DNA of 64,000 nucleotides from Cytidiella melzeri (GCA_022592445.1 JABYQR010000182.1:24912-88911); one strand, 5' to 3'. Shown: positions 1 through 13,321, counted from the stretch's first letter. Numbers and translations: made by a program. The notes: a model not told the origin generated them from the sequence alone.

Positions 1-1555
1 TGCACGACAAGTATCGGAAGACGCTACATCTGCTCAATGCCAAAACCGGTATTTGCGTACCCTCGACCCAGGCATTAAACGTGCTCCATGGTCAACGGAA
101 GACGACGCGTTGCTCCGAAAAGCTGTCGACGTATTTGGGCGATCTTGGATGGATATATGTACCTGGGTCCCAGGACGAAACAACGAGCAGTGTCGCGAGC
201 GTTGGCAGGAGATTGAGAAGCTTAGTGAAATGAATATTTGGACAGCAGAACAGGATCAAGCCTTGCTGGACGCGTACGAAAGTGTCGGAGGATCCAGGTG
301 GAAAGATATTAGTAAGATAATGGGGCGAACGACGGGGGTGGTAAGCTTTCTACCGACTTTACTATGAGTTACCACTCAATGATGATGGGTAGTGCCGGCA
401 CCGATATCAACTCTTAACGAAACGTAAGAACAAGCAGGACGTTCAATCGTCTGTTCGTTCCTCCAGACCGTCAGATGTAGAAGAGGAGCCTGTTGCAGGA
501 CCATCAAAGCCTCGTACGAGCGCAGCTAGGCGTCGAAGAGCGAAGCTCCATGCAGAGCTGATAGGATTGGCAGAAGGTCGTCCCCAATCGGCGGAGAGCG
601 AGGTTCATAAGCCGAGACCGAAACCGCGTGCTCGCGGAAAACGTACAGCACTCGAATCGGAGCAGCAGTCTCGTGTAGTCAACGATGCGGGGACTATCAA
701 CTCGCCAATTGTCCAGCAAGCTGCGGAGGAAGAAGCGGCTCAAGGTATTGAACCGGCTACTGTTCCAGTAGCATGTCCTCCGCAAGGCAATTCTATGGCA
801 GAATCCGAGACGTACGCGCCTGATACGACAAAACCTTCAGAATCTTTGCCTAAGCCACCGCAACGCGGTCGTGGGCGTCCACGAAAGAATCTTCTTCCGC
901 AGCCAGGTGTCGAAACATTCTCACCAGATGCGACGAATACAACAGAGCATCTCTCTGCGCTGCCGAAACGCGGTCGTGGACGTCCGCCAAAGAACGCACC
1001 TTCTCAGCCAGAAGGCGGAGATGAACCTGCGACAAAGAAACGACGTATCACTGCAAACCCACCAGATCAGGGAACAGTGAATATAGGGCACGATGCATCG
1101 CTAGGTGGTGCTGCCCTTGCTACTGAGGTAGGCTGCTTCTGACGGCGATTGCCGATGTTTCAGCATCTCTAACGTCTCAACTACAGGCAGAGAGTTCCGC
1201 TGTACAACCCATGTCTAGGGCTCCAGATGCACCCTCAGTCGCAGACAATACCACTCATCAAAAACCTAGCAGGCCTGGGAAGGCTCCCTCAAGGAAGCCA
1301 AACGCGAGAGGCCGCAAGGCTGCCCACAACATTGCCACCTCTGCTAGGGAAACATCAGGTCAGGGATTGGTCGTCAGCGATGACCACGGTCAGTTACTAC
1401 CTCCTGCGGCGACCGCTGAGAATGCCAATCTGGACCCTCATACGGATGGAGACAAAGCTCAAGGCAGAGAGGAAACCATGCGTAGCGGAAATAGCTCAAA
1501 GGCTTCCAACAAACAGTTGCGGCGTTCGGCCAGAGTGCATGTACGGACAGCGTGA
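1..1555 (+). CDS. Myb/SANT repeat and AT-hook DNA-binding protein (5' truncated by window edge)
   Basis: The protein is open from the first bases of the window, so its N-terminus lies outside. Reading from base 2, it begins inside a Myb repeat (QCQNRYLRTL). A second repeat follows (APWSTEDDALL ... RWQEI), then a third (IWTAEQDQALL ... TTGVCRHRYQ), each with spaced aromatic residues. Three exons fit: 1-340, 393-1127 and 1187-1555, with phase-0 GT-AG introns of 52 and 59 bp. Exon 2 carries two AT-hook-like cores (RGRGRPRK and RGRGRPPK) in a basic, proline-rich tail. Multiple tandem Myb repeats resemble SNAPc4/Bas1-type regulators, but the visible part cannot settle which. Inferred role: nuclear, sequence-specific DNA binding that favours AT-rich minor groove. 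The stop is TGA after RTA. Confidence 0.8.
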
Positions 1556-2153
1556 TATATGCGCGTATGCGGTTGATTGTGAAAGTAATGACCACACTCG
1601 TGTCAATAGGTGCAAAGCTAGTAACCCGCCATTTCTTGAAGCGCATTTGGGCAACAGTATGCTTACGCACGATAGCAGTACGACTTCATAGATTGTATCC
1701 GTCAGATATTCATTCTGTTGTCTACCTGTGGCTGCGTGTGTGTCAAGCTTTTTCAAGACAACCTCCCAGACCAGCACCACCTGCACTACGTTGGATATAT
1801 GGTTATTCCCTGTTCTCTCAATAAACAACCTAACTCCAGCATGTCGCATTCGCTGAGCCTGTCTGTCAGCAACCAGACTGCTGTGCATAAAGTAATCTTC
1901 GATACCTGCCTATTTGAGAAGGAATGTCAATATGTATACACGTGGTAGCAACGCGACTCTCTATGCCAGTAGTTGAGACTCGACTTTGACTCGTGTATCA
2001 TTATTGACCCAACGTGCAGTGTTTTCAAGGCTCTCTCAACTTGAACTTATCCTACACTTGGACAAACGCTGGCTGCCAGGAAAACCAGGCTACCAGTAGA
2101 AGCTCTTATCCGCCATAACTGCACAGCTATCTGCGGCTGCTTAAGTTGGCAAG
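1556..2153. other. Intergenic, no gene seen
   Basis: This stretch lies between the Myb gene and the next co-directional gene. It presumably contains the 3' UTR of the former and the promoter of the latter. I see no conserved protein signature or RNA gene in it. Confidence 0.5.
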
Positions 2154-4170
2154 ATGGCCAAGGGCAAACTAAAGAGCGGCGGGAGGCCTATGTACGACGA
2201 TGACCCAGGGTGTAAGTATGTTGTCGTTGAGAACCCCTGGCCATATTGTGGTTCGGCTGCAAGCAGAAACGAGAGTTACTTTAGACATGTTGGCGCATGG
2301 TTATGGTATGCGTCTAACAAGACCCTCCTGCCTGATGAACTGTTCTATGTCAGCACGGTGCGTATTCGCTGTTTTGGTGGGTGTGCGCGTGCGTACACGG
2401 CTCGATGCTCACTGTCGTATCGTGCAACATCCCTTTCCCTTCGCGCAGAAGAACGAGGTCGTAGTGAAGTACGCGCAACATCTGGATATCACGGCCCTAT
2501 TGGGGAAACATGACTGGCGACAGTTCAGTCTGAAGGATAATCCAGCTGAAAACGGGTACTCCACATACATTTTCGAGTTTAACTACGGGACAAAAGGGCA
2601 TCCCGATGAACGTATGTCCGATAGTTTTCGAGAACATTGCGCGGGCCCGGGATTCACCTTTCCTTGCTCTAGATCAATGGGCCAGCCAGGCTTTCGAAGA
2701 CTTCAGTCAGGATGCAAAGCTGCAGCGAGGGGCACTGCCTGTTCGACAACCGTATCCTCGTCCTGTATGGGCTGATTGTCGAGACAGGCTGAGATCTTGC
2801 AGGGATCTTGCATTGCCTATGCCAACGGACATACCCAAGCCAGTATTGCCTCCGTCGGAACCTGTGTCTGCGGTGAGAGCCGTTATCCGAGAACTAGCCT
2901 TCCATACATGCTGACGACATGCATCTGAGCAGCAACCGGAATTTACGTCTATATACTCTGGGCTTGCCGGTCGTATCCCCGAGAGACCAGAGCAGCCTGC
3001 TGCACTTACACGTGAAGGACCTTCAGATGGCTCAAATCGTTCAGGTACGGCAATCAGGTATGTTCAATAGGAGGCTGAGCATTCTAATATGTATAGGTCA
3101 ATTATACACAGGCAAACTTGAGTCAGAAGACGAAGGTGAGTGAAGACGCATCTGAACGCTCATGGAAAGCGCGTCATCTAGACGCACTCCCGTGTTTGTA
3201 GAGGCCGCAGCTTTGCGAGCACTGAAAAGAGAGCCGAGGGATGAGGAACTCCCACGTGTCAAGCAGGAATCGGGCTTAGGTACGAAGCTTGGTAAAGTCC
3301 AAGCGACTTGTTGACCTTGTTTATTGGTTAGCTGTCAAATCTGAGCCATATCAAGAACCATCTCCGGAAGTACAGGCCAGTTACGACGCATGGAGAAAAT
3401 CCAGGGAAACGCACAGCGCAGAAGTCAAACAAGAGCCTGCTTATCAGGGACAGAGCTCCGTCAAAGCTGAGCCTTCTTGTAGGTTTCTCTCTCCCTCCTT
3501 TCGCCATCTATAATAAACTGTTCTCGTAGCCAACGAACCTTCCGAACAGATGCTTAGGCTGCATGCCGAGTATGAAAGAAGCCGTTCTGCTGTTTCGTCG
3601 GCAGGCCAACGCGAAGCATCGCGGCTCAAATGTGAGTGATATCAAAATTTCACAGAATATCGGTGACTCAACGATATTCATGCGCAGGTGATGCATCGCT
3701 GCGTGTCAAGCAGGAGCATTTCGCTGCGACACAGCTGTCAGATCTTGTTCGACGCTCTGGAGAATTGCCGGTCAAAGCAGAGCTGACGGGTACGCATTTC
3801 GCTACGACAGGGTGTCTTTACACTGATGTGTTCACCCTCAGAACTCCAACTTACATCGAGACCGGAAGGTCAGTCAAATCCCCACCGCTTGTCATTGCTG
3901 CCGCTTTAACGTCCTCATAATTACACAGAGCGCAACAAAGTCACTGATCCTCGTCGAAGAGATAATGCGACAGGTGAATTTTCGTCAAATCACTGGAACA
4001 ATACTAGGTTTCTTACTGCTGAAAGCATCCATATCCGCAGGTCGATCGTTTATCGTGAAGAGAGAAAGCGACACTGATGACAAAGGTGGACTATGTCGCC
4101 GTGCTATCGTGTGCTAAAGCTCATCTCATTGTGCTTTGCAGATCATGCAAAGAGGGTCAAGACCGAATGA
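2154..4170 (+). CDS. Unknown 412-residue protein with nine SUMO-consensus (psi-K-x-E) sites, 14 exons
   Basis: Frame-consistent exons are 2154-2209, 2264-2357, 2449-2611, 2673-2872, 2933-3044, 3097-3135, 3202-3279, 3332-3478, 3530-3631, 3688-3789, 3842-3868, 3929-3973, 4041-4085 and 4142-4170. They total 1239 nt and end in TGA. The first donor is read as GG|GTGTAA. The N-terminal ~110 residues look folded (FRHVGAWLWYASN, LPDELFYVST), but I do not recognise the family. From residue 222 on, the chain is polar and contains nine matches to the SUMO acceptor motif, with lysines at 230, 242, 250, 280, 292, 338, 360, 395 and 410. Typical forms are VKQEP, VKAEP, VKSEP and LKREP, and the last (VKTE) is the extreme C-terminus. 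The site at 395 is followed by SDTDD, as in negatively charged SUMO motifs. Inferred: a heavily SUMOylated nuclear scaffold or regulator. The exon model is strong in the 3' half and weaker for exons 1-2 and 5-6. Confidence 0.75.
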
Positions 4171-4366
4171 GATTCGAGTAGTGTGTCAACAAACTAACCA
4201 ATCTATAAGAAGAGCAGCAGCAGAAGCGACATGTATATTTGGACCTAAAGCAATATAGTTGGTCCTTTTGCGGGGACGCATGAGTGGACAATGGCTCCTT
4301 GGGTCTGTCGTTCTCGGAGAATCGTCTCCATTTGCGTCAGTCTCGATACCGGTCAGATCCATCAAT

Positions 4367-5892
<1,526 letters not shown>

Positions 5893-6008
5893 CTTCGCAG
5901 GTCGTGAAGTATACAATACTTGCCAGTGGCCCTGTGCCGCCAGGTGTTGCGCCAGTTTTGCTCAAGATGATTGTGCATCCTTGATGACATTTTATGTTTT
6001 GTTTGTAT

Positions 6009-6102
6009 GGCAAGATGGCCGAGCGGTCTAAGGCGCTACGTTCAGGTCTTTGAACCACCTTCGTAGTCCGAAAGGGCGTGGGTTCGAATCCCACTCTTGT
6101 CA
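6009..6102 (+). tRNA. tRNA-Leu (anticodon CAG) with a short intron
   Basis: The 5' arm GGCAAGA pairs with TCTTGTC at the 3' end (one G-U), followed by discriminator A. The D-arm GGCCGAGCGGTCTAAGGC and T-arm GTGGGTTCGAATCCCAC are canonical. The anticodon stem CTACG/CGTAG encloses TTCAGG plus an intron of about 14 nt, giving anticodon CAG. The long variable arm is that of a class II (Leu) tRNA. CCA is not encoded. A T-run starting about 20 bp downstream (near 6124) could end Pol III transcription. Confidence 0.92.
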
Positions 6103-6596
6103 ACTTCATGTCTCAAAGTCAAATTTTTGCTGACGATTTCGATTCGAACACGCGACAACCACGCAATCACATGCTCTGCCAAGTGGTCGCATTTCAACCG
6201 CCTTTGGGAAAGTCTCAGCTTTGGATCCTTTCACGTACAAATATCAAGATTATTGACTGGATGAAATGCTAAGCAAGAGTTCAGTGTGGAAAGCATTGCG
6301 GTAAACTCCGTTTGAAAAGCTTAGAAAAGACAAAAATACTGCTCTAGTGACTAGTCCGTGTTTGTGCATCAAACACTGGTGTCCAATTCGAACGGAAATT
6401 GAGTCAATTGGTAGTAGCTGCTGTGTCCCTGCGATGAGGTGGATTTGAACGGCTTAGCAACTGAGCATAGGGTGGCGTTACCTGATCCTGTGCGACGCAA
6501 CTCTTAAAAGGCTGAGCCAAGAGCTGCGAGTGATATGTAATCCACTGCTGAATAGCGATAAAGCTTCGCAAAACGAGTGAGACGCAAGGAAATTCA
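6103..6596. other. Intergenic; possible minus-strand tRNA-like remnant near 6130-6195
   Basis: No protein gene is apparent. On the minus strand, 6130-6195 contains a T-loop-like TTCGAAT and a D-arm-like TTGGCAGAGC in the right order. The T-stem does not pair and no acceptor stem closes the structure, so at most this is a degenerate tRNA fragment. Confidence 0.4.
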
Positions 6597-7657
6597 TCAA
6601 ACTGCGTCATCTTTGGTCAGGACTTCTAGGAGGTCGCGAGCGCGCAGCTCCTTTGCGATTGGCTGGAAGGAAACCTTCATGCTAGTCCGCAATTCTTCCT
6701 CCGGCGCGGTTTCACCAGAATCTACGGTGGACAGTTCGAGCGGTTCCAACTGTCCTGCAATCAAGTTGCGGCATGTCTGAATGAGTGCCTGCATATTATT
6801 GAGCGGTCGCTGAAGTCAGGAGGGTACAGTCAAAATTTACCTCACGAGCTCCTCCTTGTACGCCGGACAGGTACCGGTTTACTAGAGGGACGTAGTCCGT
6901 AGGTATCTGGACGGTGTCAATTGTCGAATCATGTTTCGGTCTAATCTCTACTTCTACTCACGGCTTCATCAGAAAATGCGTTCCGTATGAGCCAGTTTTG
7001 GCGAGCTTTGTTGAATTTCCAGCTTGAGGGTTCATCAACCTGGGTGTAGGCGTACAAAAGAGCTACGGAGCAGTAAGGAAGGTTGAGTGTTATAATTATC
7101 TGCACCCACATACCTTTAGTAGCCTGCTCAGACAGCGACTCGTCGCTTGACGGGTCCTTCAAGCCGTGAGCTGCACGTTGTCGCCTTTTCTTCTTCTTCT
7201 TCTGCTCCTTTGCGTGTCCCTCCTCAGAACGCTCAACTGTCTGCGGTTCGTGCTTGTGTCTATTGCGCTTCTTCTTTGCCTCTTCAGCTTCGCCAGATTG
7301 ATGTGCTGGTTCTGTATCTGCGGTCACTAGTACTCCCTCATCTTCACTGGCAGACCGTTTCCTCTTCTTCTTGCGCTGCCCAACGTCCTCTGTAGCAGTC
7401 TGCGATTCATCTTCAACACGCCCCTTCAACTCTTTACGTTTCGTCGACTTGTCTGCCAATACTTTTACAGTACCACCATCTTCCTTTCTCTGATAATCAT
7501 GTTTCTTCTGCTCCCTTTTTTCTTCATTTCCCGTGACCCCTTCCTCTGCTGGTTCGTTGTCTTTGCTGACTTCCTTGCCTTTCCTCGATTTCTTTATCCT
7601 GGCCGGCTTCTCTGCTACAGCGTCAGGTGGTTCCAAAGCGACGAGCGTGGCGACCAT
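6597..7657 (-). CDS. WKF-domain protein (C7orf50 family), probably nucleolar
   Basis: The family is defined by the WKF motif, here SSWKFNKARQNWLIRNAF, followed by a helix reading LVNRYLSGVQGGAR, as in human C7orf50. The N-terminal two thirds (exon 1, 7657-7114) is a long Lys/Glu-rich disordered region with several KKKKRR-type nuclear/nucleolar signals (RKKKRKR, KKKKKKRR). Exon 2 starts at 7062 and encodes the WKF domain. Further short exons reach the stop at 6597. The start is the first in-frame ATG at 7657, since no in-frame ATG lies upstream. Members are nucleolar and poorly characterised, with a link to ribosome biogenesis that is family knowledge rather than something seen here. The gene is divergent from the ARL1-like gene. 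Confidence 0.85.
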
Positions 7658-7852
7658 GGCGAATAAAAAAGCGAAGGTGGTGGACGAGGTTGAAGGGAAC
7701 AGACACGCCTCCAATCACAAAATCTGCGATCTCGCGTGCCACGGGGACAAGTCCAGCGTCAGCTTACTCTCGAGACGTCCTCTACCCGCTACACTCATCA
7801 TCTCGTCCCTCAATCCATTTTCTTTGCTTCCTGGCTTTCTTGCGGTTCACTC
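7658..7852. promoter_or_regulatory. Divergent promoter region between the WKF gene and ARL1
   Basis: These 195 bp separate two start codons pointing outward, so the core promoters of both genes must lie here. No TATA box or named factor site stands out. Confidence 0.5.
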
Positions 7853-8748
7853 ATGGGTCTCTCATTGTCTTCGCTGTACAACTCACTCACGTCGCTTGTG
7901 CGCTGGAGTAAAGAGCAGGATGTCCGGATATTGATGCTCGGTCTCGATGCAGCGGGAAAGGTGCGTCGCTTTATGGTGTCTGCTGCAGATCACATGAACT
8001 AAACGTCGCTTTGTAGACGACGATACTGTACAGACTACAGGTAGGAAAGGTCTTGCTTGCAAGGGAACACTAGCTCAACTTCACACCCACACCCAGATCG
8101 GCGAAGTCGTTTCCACCATTCCTAGTACGCCTTAGTATACTCTCCATTTTTTTAAAGGCAGGGCACTGATTGTCTGCTCGCTAGCCATTGGATTCAATGT
8201 AGAAACAGTAGAGGTGGGTATAATGGACTGGCCTGCCCTTGAGGGAACCTTCTAAACCTGTCTCTGTCCTTTAGTACAAGAATATCAAGTTCCAAGTGTG
8301 GGATATCGGTGGACAGTCGAGTATAAGGTACGCTTTATATACCCTCTTACACTGTGTATGCTGACACCATGATACAGACCATACTGGCGCTGCTACTTCC
8401 CGAACTCCTCTGCCATCATCTATGTCATTGACTCATGTGATAGAGATCGACTATCGACGTCGCGCACAGAGTTACTCACCATGTTGTCGGAAGATGAGCT
8501 CGCAGGAGTTCCGTTACTTGTGTTTTGCAACAAACAAGATGTCAAAGGTGCTTTGCGACCCGAAGAGATTAGCGAGAAACTCGGAATAGCCGGAGGTGAG
8601 AAGGGACGTGACTGGAGTGTCAGAGGCAGTTGTGCGATCAAGGGTGAAGGTTTGGAAGAGGGCCTTGACTGGTACGTCGGTCATAATATCACGTATTCGC
8701 AACTTACCTTTCACCTACAGGTTGGTAAATGCGATACAAAAGAAATAG
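7853..8748 (+). CDS. ARL1: ARF-like small GTPase, ARL1 type
   Basis: The protein is about 187 residues. It begins MGLSLSS, so Gly2 is available for N-myristoylation. GTPase motifs in order are GLDAAGKT (P-loop), PTIGFN (switch I), WDIGGQ (switch II), CNKQD (guanine specificity) and a C-terminal SCA. Exon 1 is 7853-7960. Short exons follow (TTILYRLQ; IGEVVSTIP; TIGFNVETVE), then the main exon. A last exon supplies LVNAIQKK and the stop at 8746-8748. ARL1 acts at the trans-Golgi, recruiting GRIP-domain tethers. The sequence fits ARL1 better than ARF1 (lacking the ARF-type N-terminus) or ARL2. An insert between EKLGIA and WSVRGS is slightly longer than usual. Confidence 0.9.
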
Positions 8749-8974
8749 CGGCCGGATGCCTACTCTTAGGCTTCTTGTCGATATTTAATGCATCATACGT
8801 ACTTCCTCGGAACATTATACTAGCTGCACACGCGCTGATTGTACATCACCTAATTGCTCACCTTTCAACATCCAGTCTTCGGTCCCGACCTTGGGAGACT
8901 GCGTCCGCCGAGAAAAGTTTCCCTTCAGGTTGATCGAGCACACGCCGGAATGACGTCTCTACTAGAGTATATCC

Positions 8975-10795
8975 TCACCGTTGTTGTTCTCTTGCCCAGC
9001 TCCAGCTCCAAGCCATTTCATCTGGCTCGGCCTCACATTTCCTGCAAGTCTCTAGATCTGGTCTCCAAATCCTCACTGTCCCATCATCGGCGCAGGTGGC
9101 CAACTGACCAGGTGCCCAATCCACAGCACCGACCTCTCCTTTCTGTCCGCTCAGCTCAATTCCTCTCCCACGCATATCACCATACAACGACGGCTGTACT
9201 CGCGCCCTATCGGAACTTGACACGTCGAATACATAGGCACGGCCATCTCGCGCACCGCCGCTCGCGAGCCACTGTCCGCACGGCGACATGGCCAAACGGA
9301 CGTAGAACGAGTTCGTCCTCATATTCTCGTAGCCATAGGACCACGCGTCCGTGTTGGTATCGGTTGTCCATCCGGAGAGCGGTTCCAATGTTGTCGCGTC
9401 GTACGTATGTATCCGGGAGTCACTGGACAATGCAAAAAGCAGGCCTGCTGTGATGCCTGTGCCAGATGTCATGCTCGTAATGCCCCGAGCTCTTCGTGTT
9501 CCTCTAGACAGCGTCGGGTCCTCACTAGACATTTCTACAGGCGACGAGATTGACCTGATATTGCATCCTTGGGGGGTCGAGCGACGCCTCGTGTCAAGAT
9601 ACCTGAGGTCCCATTTTCGCAAAATCCTGCAGCATAGTCAGCATATCATCCAGAAAGCTTTACAGAGTCTGCTGGCACGCACCCGTCATAAGACCCGCTG
9701 CTGACCAGACCATACCGGTTATGTCCAGAGAAAAGCAGACTGGTCACGCCTCTCGCAGGCGGCGCAGTCATCTTGCCCTTCCTTGATATGGTCTTTTTGC
9801 CTGTTTCATGTGCTTTTGCCACTACCATCACCGGTTTTGGACCCCAGCAGCCAACTTCCGCTCGCACATCCCATACACAGATCATTCCGTCTCTACTGCC
9901 CGAGCAGAACACATTTCCATCTCTCGTAGGGTCCCAAGTAACACATTTAACAGTATTTTTGTGATGCTTCATTTGCGATATAGGTGTGACTCCGGCTCGT
10001 GAGACGTTGGTGATGCAGAGGGAATGGTCGGCGGAGACTGTTGCCAGCTGTGTGTCGCTGGGAGACCATTGTACATCGAATACGCCATTGGTGTGCGGCT
10101 GGAATGTACAACGTTGTGGTTCTAGAACAAAGTCGATTCTCAAAGCAAGCATTGTGAGCATGAAAGTACGCACCAACATCATGCTCTTGGCGCTTGGAGG
10201 TGTTAAATATGTGCACTACGCCTTCCTCCGTCGCCACAGCTAGCAAAGAGTCCTCTCCCCGTTTGGAGCCATGTGAATATGAGCATGCGTATGGCGGACT
10301 CATATAGGACGCATTGCTCATTGAATGCAGGTTGAACACGTCTGACCTGTTCGAGGAGACAAAGGATTGAAGTATCGATCGCGTAGAGTCTACCAAGATG
10401 TGCAAGAACTCAGCGCGAGGTACTGTTGGGGGAGCATTGAAGGACCTACACGAAGGTAAGCGTGACACACGGCTAGGCCCCGCTGTCCTCCTAGCATTCA
10501 GTATTTCGAAAGTGGTGAGGTTGCGTGGCTTTCTGGGGACCACGAACGCATCCTCTTCGTCACTGGAGTCTTCCTCCTCCTCCTTTTCCTCGTCGACACG
10601 AAAGATGTCTTCTGTGTGTACTTTGACGCGTTTTCGCACGGAAACTCCATCCGTCGTCTCGCTCAGTAGACGTTTTCGCTCAGACGAAGACACTAGAGTG
10701 CTATAGATGAGGTCTCTTTCGCCATGAGCATCTGCATTAGTTTTGTTGAGGAGAACAGGGCGTGTTGGTGAAGACATGGTAGTGGGCAGCTGCAT
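8975..10795 (-). CDS. CDT2: WD40 substrate receptor of CRL4 ubiquitin ligase, CDT2/DTL homologue
   Basis: Three exons (10795-10174, 10121-9683, 9626-8975) sum to 1713 nt, giving 570 residues. The N-terminal ~160 residues are disordered with an acidic run. WD repeats follow: VFDVQWSPSDTQLATVSADH, VKCVTWDPTRDGNVFCSGSRDG with ICVWDVR, GVTSLLFSG with ILRKWDLR, then SFYVRLAMSPCGQWLASGG and VGAVDWAPGQLATCADDG ending VRIWR. This order and the phrase T-N-S-F-Y-V match the DTL/Cdt2 family. Cdt2 brings chromatin-bound PCNA clients such as Cdt1 to CUL4-DDB1 for degradation in S phase. Two ATGs (10795, 10777) are possible starts. The gene is convergent with ARL1. A generic WD40 protein is the alternative. 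Confidence 0.85.
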
Positions 10796-11124
10796 GGGAG
10801 CAAAAATACGCGTTCAAGTTGCCACTTGAATTGGTACCAGGCGACCGAGGAACGGCGCTTGTAAACGAGAACGGCACGTGAGCGCGTTCTCGCGTCAAAA
10901 GCAACGACGTCAGATTGTCGAAAGGTAAGTGTGACCGTTATGTAGCAGACCTCCAGTACAGCAACTAACGCGACATGCATTTGTGTGTCAAATCTGAACA
11001 ACAACTCCATATTCATTTCACTTTCCATTTGTGCGATGGGTAGTAACTCGAACAACAAAAGAGACCGTAACACAATGAACAACACAAGCTGACATACAGA
11101 GTCAGAGGCTTTGCAGATTCCACT

Positions 11125-13321
11125 TCAAGCAGAGGCCATGACGGGAGTAGGAGAGTGTTGCGTCGGAGCAACAGCCATATCCAAACGGGTCTGCGTTGGC
11201 TTGATGTCGGCGACAGGCACAGAAGCGCTAGGAGCGCCGACGAACGGACCAAGGAGATCATTGAACTTGCTCCTCGTGATGTTCACTGCCCTCTGATCGA
11301 CGAACCTCTTTTCACCACTCCTCAACGTCTTCGGTGCCGTACCGTCTGTCAGACCAACCTGATCGTCTGTCCAGATGGGCTTAACCTCCTCAGGATTGGG
11401 CATACCAACGTTAGCGTGTCCGCCAAGCTTTGCCCAGTCCTTTGTACGCTTGATACCGAGCTCGGTGAATGTTTCGTCGACGGCGGTAGCGAGACGAGCA
11501 ATCTGCTCGATGGTGTGGCCTGGAGTCACTGTGAAGCGAAGGCGTTCCTCGCCGCGAGCGACGGTTGGATAGTTGATGGCCTGGACGTAGATGTTGTACC
11601 TGGAAAGCAAATTGTCGGAGGCGAGCTTAGTGAGACCAGCATCACCAACGAGGACAGGAACAATGTGTGAGGGGCCAGGGATGACGGGAATATCCAATGC
11701 CTCGAAGCGGTTCTTCAAGTCACGGACATTGAGCTGCTTGAGCTGACGGTCACCGTTATACTCGCGTTGGTAAGAGATACTGGCACGAGCACCGGCAACG
11801 TTGACTGGCGGAAGCGAGGTCGTGAAGATGAAGCCGGAAGCGTATGACCTGACCATATCAACCATGTCCGTTGAGCCTGCAATGTAGCCGCCGACAGCAC
11901 CGTAAGCTTTTCCAAGAGTGCCTGTCCAAGACAAACGAAGGTTAGCCTCTGACGCAATGCAGATCTTGCAACAAAAGAGCTGACCGGAGATGATGTCAAC
12001 CCGATCCATGACCGATCCCTTGATAGGCTCTGGGTTCTTTCCAGCAGCCTTCTGCGCATCCCAGTCGAGATGTTCAGCGACGCCTGCACCGTGAGGTCCG
12101 TACAGACCAACGGCGTGCACCTCGTCGAGGAAGGTGAGCGCACCGTACTTCTCTGCGAGATCACATATCTCGGAGATTGGACCTATACTCCCGCACATAG
12201 AGTAGACGCTCTCGAAAGCAATGATTTTCGGCGTCTCCTTCGGGTACTGGGCGAGCTTCGTTTCGAGGTCCTCCAAGTCGTTGTGCTTGAAAATGACCCG
12301 CTTTGCACCAGAGTGGCGCATACCGACGATCATAGACGCGTGGTTCATCGAGTCAGAGAAGTAGACGCAGCCAGGCAGCTTCGAGCCCAGCGTCGTGAGG
12401 GTAGCGTCGTTGGCAACATAGCAGGACGAGAACACGAGTGCTGCTGGCTTGCGGTGAAGCTGGGAGAGCTCTTCCTCCAGGGCAAGGTGCATCCCTGTGT
12501 TGCCGGCAATGTTTCGAGTGCCGCCAGCACCGTGACCATAGCTGTCGAGGGTTCGGCTAGAGGCGGAGATAAATAACACGTCGTCAGCGCCAAGCGCACA
12601 AAAGGTTTCTCATGAACGAAAGTAGGACATACTGCATCGTCTCAAGAACGACAGGGTTGTTACCCATGCCAAGATAGTCATTCGCACACCATACTTCTAC
12701 TTCGTTCTTCGGGTTCCCAGTGTGGGCGACGGGGAACTTCTCCGCCTTGCGGTTGATGTTGGTAAAGTAGCGGTACGACGCGTCCTTGTGTTTCGCCTCG
12801 AGCTCGTCCTCGTAGAACTTTTCGTAGTTGAACCCGCCCGGAACGGGTGCCTTCTTCGCGCTCTCCGGGGAGGCAGTCTTGCTAGCAGCGGCATGGAAGG
12901 GACAACCAGCAGCAGCAGCTGTTGCAGTGGACGTGGACGGCTGCGTGGGATGTCCCTTGGGGAGCTTAGCCTTAACCTTGGCTAGCTCTTCGGCGACGCG
13001 AGCGGCAGCAATGGCCTTGGAGGCGTGCGGGCACTTTTGGATGTCACCGGAGTTGACGTCGGCTGAGATGCCCTTTTGCTCGTGAATCTTTTGCACTTCT
13101 GCGGTGCCAGCAACACTCGCGTAGTTGGCGACAATCTGACCGGAGCGAAGCTGAAGGGCGGGGCCCATGATAGGGCACGCGGTTGCCTTCACCGTGAGCT
13201 TCGACAGCGAGGGGTAGCGCGGTGACGCCTTTGTGCACAGCGTGCGGAGAGTCTGCGACTTTGTGCGGGAGAGGTATGGGCACGCGGCCTTAAACTTTGT
13301 GATCGAAGAGAGCTTGTCCAT
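11125..13321 (-). CDS. HEM1: 5-aminolevulinate synthase, mitochondrial (heme biosynthesis)
   Basis: This enzyme condenses glycine and succinyl-CoA to 5-aminolevulinate with PLP, the committed step of heme synthesis. Three exons (13321-12633, 12556-11985, 11921-11125) give about 685 residues. The N-terminus is a basic leader rich in Ser/Thr. Four Cys-Pro heme-regulatory-type motifs occur at C14, C49, C97 and C140. The catalytic core shows [38 protein letters not shown], and GTLGKAYG with the PLP lysine. An in-frame ATG also lies upstream at 13447, but the chosen start gives the usual [11 protein letters not shown] beginning. The intron at 11922-11984 is 63 nt with no stop in frame, so its retention would insert 21 residues next to the catalytic lysine. 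Confidence 0.95.

Noticed and set aside
6130..6195. Possible minus-strand tRNA
   Set aside because: D-arm-like and T-loop-like strings are in order, but neither the T-stem nor an acceptor stem pairs.
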